This document shows, one piece after another, positions 1 to 7,099 of a stretch of DNA of 16,001 nt. Position 1 is the stretch's first letter. Each line of letters begins with the position of its first letter. This stretch comes from Sphingomonadales bacterium (GTDB lineage: Bacteria > Pseudomonadota > Alphaproteobacteria > Sphingomonadales > Sphingomonadaceae). The notes beneath the pieces are model-generated. The model saw only the letters and a list, made by a program, of their open reading frames with translations, ran no database searches and was not told the DNA's origin. Both the position numbers and the translations under genes were made by a program. Location of the stretch: contig RDXA01000354.1 in assembly GCA_004292705.1 (NCBI GenBank), forward strand, positions 1 through 16,001, written 5' to 3'.

Positions 1-1996
1 CTCCAGCGCCTTGGCACGCACCGTGTGGGGCGGGTGGGGGCGCGAGATCAGCGAGAAACACGCGGCCGAGACCGGGCTCGATGTGACCGACCCGCACTTG
101 AGGCGCGTGCTCAAACTCACCGAGCAGATGATTGGAATGCCGCGCCATCTGGGCCAACATGTCGGCGGGTTTATCCTCACCGAGAATGCGCTGACCGAGA
201 CGGTGCCGATCGGCAATGGCGCGATGCCCGAACGCTCCTTCATCGAGTGGGACAAGGACGATATCGACGCGCTCGGCATCCTCAAGGTCGACGTGCTGGC
301 GCTGGGGATGCTGACCTGCATCCGCAAATGCCTCGATCTGCTGAGCGCGCACCACGGCCGTGCACTGACGCTGGCCACCGTCCCGCGCGAGGATCCCGAA
401 ACCTACGCGATGCTGCGCAAGGGCGATTCGCTCGGCGTGTTCCAGGTCGAGAGCCGCGCGCAGATGAACATGCTCCCGCGTCTGCGCCCGAGGGAGTTCT
501 ACGATCTCGCCATCCAGGTCGCGATCGTGCGGCCCGGCCCGATCCAGGGCGACATGGTGCACCCCTACCTCAAGCGCCGCCGGGGTGCGGAACCCGTCCA
601 GATCCCAGCGCCCGCGCCCGAACACGGCCCGCCGGACGAGCTAACCAGCATCCTCGGGCGCACGCTGGGCGTGCCGATCTTTCAGGAACAGGCGATGAAG
701 ATCGCGCTGGATGCGGCCAAGTTCTCCAGTCTCGAAGCCAATCGCTTGAGGAAGGCGATGGCGACCTTCCGCAGCCGGGGTATGGTCGACGAGCTTCAGG
801 ACATGATGGTCGAACGCATGGTCGCGCGCGGCTATGACCGCGACTTCGCGCAGCGCTGCTTCAACCAGATCAGGGGCTTCGGCGAATATGGCTTCCCCGA
901 AAGCCACGCGGCGAGCTTTGCCCAGCTGGTCTATGTGTCGAGCTGGTTGAAGTGCCACTATCCTGCCGCCTTTGCTTGCGGGTTACTCAATTCGCAGCCG
1001 ATGGGCTTCTATGCCCCGGCCCAGATTGTGCGCGATGCGGCCGAGCATGGGGTGCGAGTGCTGCCGGTGGATGTGAACGCGAGTCTCTGGGATTGCACGC
1101 TCGAAGGCGAGGGGGAGCCATTCGCCCTGCGCCTTGGCCTGCGCCAGATCGATGGCCTTCCCGAACACGTCGCCGCCGCGCTGGTGAGCGCGCGTGAGGC
1201 GGGGGGGGCTTTCCGTGACATCGCTGATCTGCGTGCGCGGGGCGGGCTGTCGCCGGCGCATATCGAGCGGCTCGCCAGCGCTGATGCGTTTACCTCGGTG
1301 GGCCTTACCCGGCGTCAGGCCTTGTGGGATGCGAGGAGTCTCACCCCCATGCCCGACCTGCCGCTGTTTCGTGCTGCCGGAGTGCGTGAAGAGGGTGCGG
1401 AACGAACGATGATTCGCCTGCCCGCCATGCCGCTTTCGGAAGAGGTGGTGGCCGATTACCAGACCACGCGCCTCAGCCTGAAGGCGCACCCCATGGCCTT
1501 CCTGCGCGCCGATCTGGCCGCGCGCGGTTTCGTCCGCGCCGCCGATCTCAGGGCGCGCAAGTTTCGCAGCATGGTGCAGGTCGCAGGCGTGGTGCTGATC
1601 CGCCAGCGCCCCGGCAGCGCCAAGGGCGTGACCTTCATTACGCTCGAAGACGAGACCGGGGTGATCAATCTCGTGGTCTGGCCCGATCTCAAGGAAAAGC
1701 AGCGCAAGGTGGTGATGGGCGCGCGGTTGATGGAGGTGCGTGGGCGGGTGGAGTATGATGATGAAGTGATCCACGTGATCGCCGCACATATGACCGATGC
1801 GACCGTGCGGCTAAACGCGCTGTCCGACGACCTGCTCGACGCTCCGCTGGCCCGTGCCGACGAGGTCAACCGCCCGATGCCTGATCGCGGGCCGCCCATG
1901 GCCCGCGATCTGATCGACGAGCTTATGCCCCGGCCCAATGTAAGCGGACATCCACGTGATCACCGGATTTTGCCGAAATCACGCGACTTTCATTAG
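1..1996 (+). CDS. dnaE2: Error-prone DNA polymerase DnaE2/ImuC, 3' part (5' end outside window)
   Basis: C-family polymerase alpha-subunit paralogue that carries out translesion synthesis in the SOS response, normally with ImuA and ImuB. The open frame runs in from the window edge (first full codon at base 2), so the PHP domain and the first two catalytic aspartates lie upstream. Visible are HLGQHVGGF (near 155-180), typical of this family, then LKVDVLALGM near 281-310, whose Asp (codon 290-292) is probably the third palm-domain catalytic residue. Further on are the FQVESRAQMNMLPRLRP block and GVPIFQEQAMKIA (near 670-710). A C-terminal OB fold follows (about 1570-1790, VQVAGVVLIRQRPGSAKG), and the protein ends in PKSRDFH, a hallmark ending of DnaE2. 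This ending and the OB fold argue against replicative DnaE. imuA and imuB are expected upstream but cannot be seen. A G8 run lies inside the gene at 1201-1208. The gene converges on phoB. Confidence 0.93.
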   Translation, partial: SSALARTVWGGWGREISEKHAAETGLDVTDPHLRRVLKLTEQMIGMPRHLGQHVGGFILTENALTETVPIGNGAMPERSFIEWDKDDIDALGILKVDVLALGMLTCIRKCLDLLSAHHGRALTLATVPREDPETYAMLRKGDSLGVFQVESRAQMNMLPRLRPREFYDLAIQVAIVRPGPIQGDMVHPYLKRRRGAEPVQIPAPAPEHGPPDELTSILGRTLGVPIFQEQAMKIALDAAKFSSLEANRLRKAMATFRSRGMVDELQDMMVERMVARGYDRDFAQRCFNQIRGFGEYGFPESHAASFAQLVYVSSWLKCHYPAAFACGLLNSQPMGFYAPAQIVRDAAEHGVRVLPVDVNASLWDCTLEGEGEPFALRLGLRQIDGLPEHVAAALVSAREAGGAFRDIADLRARGGLSPAHIERLASADAFTSVGLTRRQALWDARSLTPMPDLPLFRAAGVREEGAERTMIRLPAMPLSEEVVADYQTTRLSLKAHPMAFLRADLAARGFVRAADLRARKFRSMVQVAGVVLIRQRPGSAKGVTFITLEDETGVINLVVWPDLKEKQRKVVMGARLMEVRGRVEYDDEVIHVIAAHMTDATVRLNALSDDLLDAPLARADEVNRPMPDRGPPMARDLIDELMPRPNVSGHPRDHRILPKSRDFH

Positions 1997-2012
1997 ACTT
2001 GGCCGACGAACC

Positions 2013-2702
2013 TCAGTTCACTTCAAGCGCATATCCGGCTGAGCGCACGGTGCGGATCGGGTCTTTGGCACCGTCAACGCCAATGGCCTTGCGCAGCCGA
2101 CGGATGTGGACGTCCACGGTGCGAAGTTCGATGTCCGAACCTGTCCCCCATACACCATCGAGCAATTGGCCACGGCTGAACACCCGACCCGGACTTTCCA
2201 TGAAGAACTTGAGCAGGCGGTATTCGGTCGGCCCCAGTTGCAGCGCGCGTCCGCGGCGCTGGACCTTGTGCGCAACCGGATCGAGCTTCAAGTCGCCCAC
2301 CTCGATGGTCTCACCTGCCAGCGCCGGTCGGATACGGCGCATTACCGCTGCGACCCGGGCGAGCAGCTCGCGCGGGGAAAAGGGCTTGGTCAGGTAATCA
2401 TCCGCCCCGGTTTCCAGCCCGCGCACGCGATCATCCTCGGCCTCGCGTGCGGTAAGCATGATGATCGGGACGTGGGCAGTATCCTTGTCGCGGCGGAGGC
2501 GGCGGCACACCTCGATCCCGCTGGTGCCTTCGATCATCCAGTCAAGGATGATGAGATCGGGCACTTCCTCGGAAGCAAGCACCAGTGCTTCGTCTCCGTC
2601 GCCGGTGCAACGCACGGCATAGCCTTCATTCTGGAAACGGTATTCAAGCAGTTCGGACAGGGCCGGATCGTCTTCGACCAGCAGAAGTTTGGCAGCGGAC
2701 AT
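2013..2702 (-). CDS. phoB: Phosphate regulon response regulator PhoB
   Basis: OmpR/PhoB-family two-component regulator that, once phosphorylated by PhoR, binds Pho boxes and activates phosphate-starvation genes. It has 229 residues, the normal family length. The receiver domain (about 4-120) has acidic pocket E10/D11/D12, phospho-acceptor D54 in LIILDWM, T84 and K106 (LTKPFSP). The winged-helix DNA-binding domain (about 130-227) contains LGPTEYRLLKFFM and the recognition-helix stretch RTVDVHIRRLRKAIG, ending in RTVRSAGYALE. The ATG at 2702 has a strong Shine-Dalgarno GAGGAGG (2713-2719) 10 bases upstream. The gene sits 133 bases after phoU on the same strand, a gap holding a Pho-box-like repeat, so it may be autoregulated as well as read through from pstCAB-phoU. 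Confidence 0.97.
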   Translation of the reverse strand: MSAAKLLLVEDDPALSELLEYRFQNEGYAVRCTGDGDEALVLASEEVPDLIILDWMIEGTSGIEVCRRLRRDKDTAHVPIIMLTAREAEDDRVRGLETGADDYLTKPFSPRELLARVAAVMRRIRPALAGETIEVGDLKLDPVAHKVQRRGRALQLGPTEYRLLKFFMESPGRVFSRGQLLDGVWGTGSDIELRTVDVHIRRLRKAIGVDGAKDPIRTVRSAGYALEVN

Positions 2703-2753
2703 ACGGAAGATGCCTCCTCAAGCCCGTTTATCCGGGCATCGCCCCTGCGCTAT

Positions 2754-2771
2754 GTGTCACTTGCACGACAG
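2754..2771 (-). promoter_or_regulatory. Candidate Pho box upstream of phoB
   Basis: On the - strand the sequence reads CTGTCGT-GCAA-GTGACAC, two 7-base half-sites with a 4-base spacer. Compared with the enterobacterial half-site CTGTCAT/C these match at about 6/7 and 5/7 positions, with the correct 11-base period. It lies about 50 bases upstream of the phoB start. No convincing -10 element is seen, and the matrix for this lineage may differ, so this is a candidate only. Confidence 0.45.
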
Positions 2772-2822
2772 TTTGATGAAACCGCACCCGCCAAGTTTTC
2801 AACAGCAGTGCAAGACGGCGTT

Positions 2823-2835
2823 GCAAGGAGCTTGC
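2823..2835 (-). repeat. Short hairpin directly after phoU stop
   Basis: GCAAG-ctc-CTTGC on the - strand gives a perfect 5-bp stem with a 3-base loop, starting immediately after the phoU stop codon. No T-tract follows, so it is not a classical terminator. It could protect the 3' end of the pst-phoU message or slow read-through into phoB, or be chance. Confidence 0.3.
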
Positions 2836-3504
2836 TTACCGATCGCCTTCAGGCGGGTAGACCCCGGTCGCCGCGAAGTGAACCATCTCGGCAACGTTGG
2901 TGGCATGGTCGCCGATCCGTTCGATGTTACGGGCAACAAAGAGCAATTGCGCCGCGCTCGAAATGGTTGAAGGGTTTTCGACCATATAACTGACAAGATT
3001 GCGGAAAATCGAGTTGTAGAAGCCATCGACCTTGGCGTCAGTGGCGATCACCTCGCGCGCCAGGTCCGGGTCGCGCGCGGCATAGGCGGTGAGCACGTCG
3101 TGGACCATCTCGCCCGCCAGTTCGCCCATGGTGGGCAGAAGGGTGAGCGGCTCGAACCGCGCACGGCCTTCGATCATCCCGGTGCGCTTGGCGATGTTCT
3201 TGGAATAGTCGCCGATCCGTTCCAGCACCCCGCCAATCTTGAGCGCCGCGATCACTTCGCGCAGATCGTCAGCCATCGGCGCGCGCAAGGCGATGATCCG
3301 GACGGCGAGCTTGTCGACCTCGGTTTCGAGCGCGTCGATCCTTTTGTCGCGCGCAACGACCTGCTCGGCCAGCACTTCATCGCCGCGCACCAGCGCGTCC
3401 AGCGACTCCGCGATGGCGACTTCGGCGAGGCCGCCCATCTCGGCAATCAACCCGCGCAGGCGGGTGATGTCTTCGTCGAAGGCCTTGACGGTATGTTCAG
3501 CCAT
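2836..3504 (-). CDS. phoU: Phosphate signalling protein PhoU
   Basis: Cytoplasmic negative regulator that links the state of the PstCAB transporter to PhoR, keeping the regulon off when phosphate is plentiful. At 222 residues it is a little shorter than the E. coli protein. It shows the expected two PhoU repeats of three-helix bundles, each with the metal-binding signature: ERIGDYSKN (95-103) and ERIGDHATN (195-203). The ATG at 3504 shares its A with the TGA of pstB (TGATG), so translation is coupled to pstB. The gene is almost certainly in one operon with pstCAB. Confidence 0.96.
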   Translation of the reverse strand: MAEHTVKAFDEDITRLRGLIAEMGGLAEVAIAESLDALVRGDEVLAEQVVARDKRIDALETEVDKLAVRIIALRAPMADDLREVIAALKIGGVLERIGDYSKNIAKRTGMIEGRARFEPLTLLPTMGELAGEMVHDVLTAYAARDPDLAREVIATDAKVDGFYNSIFRNLVSYMVENPSTISSAAQLLFVARNIERIGDHATNVAEMVHFAATGVYPPEGDR

Positions 3505-4271
3505 CAGCCGTACCGCCCTGTAATGTAGTCCTTCGTCCGCTCCTCGATGGGATTGGTGAAGATTTCCGAGGTGGGGCCATATTCCACCATCTTGCCGAGG
3601 TGGAAGAAGGCCGTGCGCTGGCTGACGCGGGCGGCCTGCTGCATCGAGTGGGTGACGATCACAATGGCATAGCGGCCGGAAAGTTCATCGATCAGCTCCT
3701 CGATCTTGGCGGTGGCGATCGGATCGAGCGCGCTGGCGGGTTCATCCATCAGGATCACCTCGGGATCTACCGCAATGGCGCGGGCAATGCAAAGCCGCTG
3801 CTGCTGGCCGCCCGAAAGTGCCGTGCCCGAATCCTCCAGCCGGTCCTTGACCTCGTCCCACAGGCCCGCGCGGGTCAGCGAGCGTTCGACCACCACGTCG
3901 AGATCGGCCTTCTTTTCGGCAAGCCCATGGATCTTGGGGCCGTAGGCGATGTTCTCGTAGATCGACTTGGGGAAGGGGTTGGGCTTCTGGAACACCATGC
4001 CCACGCGCGCGCGCAGTTGGACGACGTCCATGCCGCTGCCGTGGATGTTCTCACCGTCGAGCTCGATCAGGCCCGTCACCTTGGCTGCCCCGATGGTGTC
4101 GTTCATGCGGTTGAAGCACCGCAGGAAGGTCGACTTCCCGCAGCCCGACGGGCCGATGAAGGCGGTCACATAATCGGGCGAAATGTCGAGCGACACATGG
4201 TCGATCGCCTTTTTCTCGCCGTAGAAGACACAGACGTCTCGCGCACGGATCTTCGCGCCTTCGTCAGCCAT
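3504..4271 (-). CDS. pstB: Phosphate ABC transporter ATP-binding protein PstB
   Basis: ATPase subunit that drives high-affinity phosphate import through PstC and PstA. From the ATG at 4271 it has 255 residues, matching the usual length of about 257. Walker A GPSGCGKST is at 40-48, the Q-loop at Q95 in VFQKPNPFP, the ABC signature LSGGQQQR at 152-159, Walker B VILMDEP at 172-178, and the switch histidine H208 in VTHSM. After Walker B it reads DEPASALDP instead of the commoner DEPTSALDP, which should be neutral. An alternative GTG at 4292 overlaps the pstA stop as GTGA and would add seven residues; either start implies coupling with pstA. The open frame runs further upstream to 4418 but overlaps pstA there. 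Confidence 0.96.
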   Translation of the reverse strand: MADEGAKIRARDVCVFYGEKKAIDHVSLDISPDYVTAFIGPSGCGKSTFLRCFNRMNDTIGAAKVTGLIELDGENIHGSGMDVVQLRARVGMVFQKPNPFPKSIYENIAYGPKIHGLAEKKADLDVVVERSLTRAGLWDEVKDRLEDSGTALSGGQQQRLCIARAIAVDPEVILMDEPASALDPIATAKIEELIDELSGRYAIVIVTHSMQQAARVSQRTAFFHLGKMVEYGPTSEIFTNPIEERTKDYITGRYG

Positions 4272-4288
4272 GTTGGGATGGATCACAG

Positions 4289-5581
4289 TCACCAGCGTTT
4301 CTCGAACTTGTTGCGGAGGTAGATGGCTAGGCCGTTCATGGCGAGCAAGAACACCAGCAGCACAATGATTGCGGCGCTGGTGCGTTCGACAAAGCCGCGG
4401 TCGATTTCGTCCGACCACAAGAAGATCTGCATCGGCAGAACGGTGGCGGGCGAAGAGAAGCCTTCGGGCGGGGTGGCAACGAAGATGCGCATCCCGATCA
4501 GGAGCAGCGGGGCGGTCTCGCCCAGCGCGCGGGCCATGCCGATGATCGTGCCGGTCAGCATTCCCGGGAGCGCCAGCGGCAGCACATGGTGGAACACCAC
4601 CTGCACCGGCGACGCGCCGATGGCGAGCGCGCCGTCACGGATCGACGGGGGAACCGCCTTGATCGCATTGCGCCCCGAAATGACGATCACCGGCATCGTC
4701 ATCAGAGCCAGTGTCATCCCCCCGATCAGTGGGGCAGAGCGCAGGTTCGGAAACAAGGCGAGGAACACCGCCAGGCCAAGCAGGCCGAAGATGATCGAAG
4801 GCACGGCCGCAAGGTTGCTGATCGACACCTCGATAATGTCGGTCCAGCGGTTCTTCGGCGCGTATTCCTCAAGATAGAGTGCCGAGAGCACCCCGATCGG
4901 GAAGGCCAGCACCAGCGTCACCAGCATGGTCAGCATCGAGCCCTTGAGCGCTCCCCAGATACCGACCGCTTGCGGGGTGGTCGCGTCCGAGCGGGCGAGG
5001 AAACCCCAGTCCCAGTTGCGCCCAAGCTTGCCCTTGTCTGCGAGTGTTCGGGCCAGAGCCTGCGTTTCTTGCGCCCCCTCGCCCTGAAGGCCCGCTGCCA
5101 ACGCTGACGTGGTCGGCAGGCTGAAGGTCTCGCTACGGGTGATCAAGTCGGGATCTTCGGCCAATGCGGCAGCGACGTCGCGCCATGCGTCTTGCGAGAT
5201 TTCGGCGGCGGCTTCCGGCCCTAACTGCTGTTCGGCAAAGAAGGTCACCACATCGGGGAGCCCTTGCATCTCCAATGTCTGCCCGGCGCTTGGCGCGGTC
5301 AACGAGGTTGCGTCACCGGTGATCCCGCTCGCAGGGAAATCGATGGTCACTTCCAGTTCGGCGCGCTGGAAACCAGCAATCCCGTTGACCAGCATGCTGC
5401 CGAGCAGAAACACCAGAACAGCAACCGAGAAGACGACCGCCCCGAGCCCAACGAGCCGGAAGTTACGCTCCGCCCGGTAGCGTTTGGCAAGGCGCTGTTC
5501 GAAGGCCGCCGTGCGCGTGGGGCCAACGGGCTGTGAAGTGGAAACAGCGGAAGGTGCCGAAGAAAAGGCAGAGGTACTCAT
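4289..5581 (-). CDS. pstA: Phosphate ABC transporter permease PstA, long form
   Basis: One of two inner-membrane channel subunits of the Pst phosphate importer. It has 430 residues against about 290 in E. coli. The extra length is N-terminal: a cytoplasmic tail, a membrane segment (about 42-66), then a soluble stretch to about 205 that should be periplasmic and resembles the DUF3333 extension known from alphaproteobacterial PstA. The binding-protein-dependent permease core (about 210-430) carries the cytoplasmic EAA-type loop RDGALAIGASPVQVVFHHVL (315-334), which contacts PstB. The ATG at 5581 overlaps the pstC stop as ATGA, so the start is well supported. The stop abuts pstB. Confidence 0.95.
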   Translation of the reverse strand: MSTSAFSSAPSAVSTSQPVGPTRTAAFEQRLAKRYRAERNFRLVGLGAVVFSVAVLVFLLGSMLVNGIAGFQRAELEVTIDFPASGITGDATSLTAPSAGQTLEMQGLPDVVTFFAEQQLGPEAAAEISQDAWRDVAAALAEDPDLITRSETFSLPTTSALAAGLQGEGAQETQALARTLADKGKLGRNWDWGFLARSDATTPQAVGIWGALKGSMLTMLVTLVLAFPIGVLSALYLEEYAPKNRWTDIIEVSISNLAAVPSIIFGLLGLAVFLALFPNLRSAPLIGGMTLALMTMPVIVISGRNAIKAVPPSIRDGALAIGASPVQVVFHHVLPLALPGMLTGTIIGMARALGETAPLLLIGMRIFVATPPEGFSSPATVLPMQIFLWSDEIDRGFVERTSAAIIVLLVFLLAMNGLAIYLRNKFEKRW

Positions 5582-6963
5582 TCGTAAGCCTCCCGGAACC
5601 GTTTGACGACGCGCAAGGCAATGAAATTGAGTGCCAGCGTCACCATGAAAAGGACGAAGCCCAACGCATAGGCGCTCAGCGTTGCCGGATGGTCGGTGCT
5701 TTGCTCACCGGTCAGCAGCTTCACGATCTGCACCGTAACCGTCGACATCGGCTCAAGCGGATTGGCGGTGAGATTGGCAGCCGGAGATGCTGCCATCACC
5801 ACAATCATGGTCTCACCGATGGCCCGGCTGACCGCCAGCATTATGCCTGCCACAATCCCGGGTAACGCAGCCGGGAACAGCACGCGGCGAATCGTTTCGG
5901 ACTTGGTTGCGCCCATCGCGAGGCTCCCGTCACGCATCGCGCCGGGAACAGCAGCCATTGAATCGTCAGCCATTGACGAAACGAAGGGAATGATCATCAC
6001 ACCCATAACAATCCCGGCCGCGAGCGCGCTTTCGGTCGAGGCGCTGGTAATGCCCACTGCTACTGCAGCGTCGCGGATCATGGGGGCAAGCGTCAAGGCA
6101 GCGAAATAGCCATAGACCACGGTTGGCACCCCCGCGAGCAGCTCGAGCAGCGGCTTGATCCAGGTGCGCACCCGCGGGTCCGCATATTGGGTAAGATAGA
6201 TAGCACTCATCAGCCCGAGCGGGATCGCCACGATCATCGCAATGATCGCGCCTATGAACAACGTGCCCCAGAACAGCGGCACCGCGCCATAGCGGCTTGG
6301 GTCTACAGCATCAGGGCTGCTCATGGTGTCCGGCCCCCACTTGGTGCCGAGCAGGAAATCGAAGGGGGAAACCATGCCGAAAAACCGCACGGTCTCGAAC
6401 ACGAGGCTGACAAAGATACCCAGCGTTGTCAGGATCGCCACCAGCGAGGCCAGCATCAGGATCATCATCACTGTCTGCTCGACCCGGGTGCGCGCGCCAA
6501 ACTGCGGGCGCAGACGCAGGAACGCGAGTATGCCTCCCGCCATCGCGATCAGGAGTGTCACGAGAATGCCCACGGTGTTGTAATGCGCCAGGGCATCGCG
6601 GAACGGCGCGATCAGCGGCTCGGCCTCATCGTTGAAAACGCCAGGCGCCTGCCCGAGCGCCACTGCGCGTGCTTCACCAATAAAGGCATCACGCTCGAAC
6701 CCGAGCCCCGTAAGGCCTTGAGCGGCCGGGGAGGCTAGCACCGATTGCAGCACAAGTTGGGGGGCAAGAACCGACCATGCGACCACGAAGGCGAGAACTG
6801 GCAGCACCACCCACAGCGCGACATACCAGGCATGATAGATCGGGCGCGACGCCGGGCGCTGGCTCGGGTCGCTCGACTGGAAACTCCAGGCCTTGGCACG
6901 GCCGGCAAGCCAGCCGAGCAGGCCGAGGCCCAAAGCAATCAAGATCAACGTGATCGGCGACAT
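5578..6963 (-). CDS. pstC: Phosphate ABC transporter permease PstC, long form
   Basis: Second channel subunit of the Pst importer. It has 461 residues against about 320 in E. coli. The N-terminal third has extra membrane segments (about 4-20 and 46-66) and a soluble region (about 75-125) before a further segment near 130-150. The permease core (about 165-455) includes FDFLLGTKWGPD (201-212), a usual PstC feature ahead of the transmembrane domain, and the EAA-type loop RDGSLAMGATKSETIRRVLF (344-363). It is the first gene of the translationally coupled set pstC-pstA-pstB-phoU. The ATG at 6963 follows an AGGT about 7 bases upstream. A 127-base leader separates it from phoR. Confidence 0.95.
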   Translation of the reverse strand: MSPITLILIALGLGLLGWLAGRAKAWSFQSSDPSQRPASRPIYHAWYVALWVVLPVLAFVVAWSVLAPQLVLQSVLASPAAQGLTGLGFERDAFIGEARAVALGQAPGVFNDEAEPLIAPFRDALAHYNTVGILVTLLIAMAGGILAFLRLRPQFGARTRVEQTVMMILMLASLVAILTTLGIFVSLVFETVRFFGMVSPFDFLLGTKWGPDTMSSPDAVDPSRYGAVPLFWGTLFIGAIIAMIVAIPLGLMSAIYLTQYADPRVRTWIKPLLELLAGVPTVVYGYFAALTLAPMIRDAAVAVGITSASTESALAAGIVMGVMIIPFVSSMADDSMAAVPGAMRDGSLAMGATKSETIRRVLFPAALPGIVAGIMLAVSRAIGETMIVVMAASPAANLTANPLEPMSTVTVQIVKLLTGEQSTDHPATLSAYALGFVLFMVTLALNFIALRVVKRFREAYE

Positions 6964-7008
6964 GAATCAGACCTGCATTTCCTGCTGGGGATGCGCGTTC
7001 ATAACCAG

Positions 7009-7048
7009 GCCGAGGCTTGTGCGAACGGCAAGGGGAGCGCGCCTCGGC
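7009..7048 (-). repeat. Perfect 8-bp inverted repeat in pstC leader
   Basis: GCCGAGGC (7009-7016) and GCCTCGGC (7041-7048) are exact inverted copies around a 24-base spacer, about 46 bases upstream of the pstC start. In the pst mRNA leader they could form a stable stem; as DNA they could be a wide operator. No T-tract follows, so a terminator is unlikely. Function is unknown. Confidence 0.45.
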
Positions 7049-7081
7049 ACATAAGCCATGGCCGCGCCATGTTGAAGAAAT

Positions 7082-7099
7082 AAGACACGTCTATGACAC
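7082..7099 (-). promoter_or_regulatory. Candidate Pho box upstream of pstC, overlapping phoR stop codon
   Basis: On the - strand the sequence reads GTGTCAT-AGAC-GTGTCTT, a direct repeat of two 7-base half-sites with a 4-base spacer, as in Pho boxes. The halves match CTGTCAT at about 6/7 and 5/7. The site covers the phoR TAG stop (7091-7093) and lies about 120 bases upstream of pstC. It predicts a PhoB-activated promoter in front of pstCAB-phoU separate from phoR. The -10 is not clear. Confidence 0.5.

Noticed and set aside
983..1789. 268-codon - strand frame inside dnaE2
   Set aside because: His- and Arg-rich shadow translation opposite a conserved gene, with no motif or ribosome site.
1955..1983. 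Inverted repeat CGTGAT...ATCACG near the dnaE2 end, possible terminator
   Set aside because: It lies in codons for the conserved C-terminus of DnaE2, has internal mismatches and no T-tract on either strand.
2722..2737. GCCCG...CGGGC hairpin just before the phoB ribosome site
   Set aside because: Only 5 bp with no T-tract; expected by chance in DNA of this GC content.
2106..2993. Long + strand frame of 295 codons across phoB and part of phoU
   Set aside because: It is antisense to clear PhoB and PhoU coding sequence and shows no domain of its own; GC-rich shadow frame.
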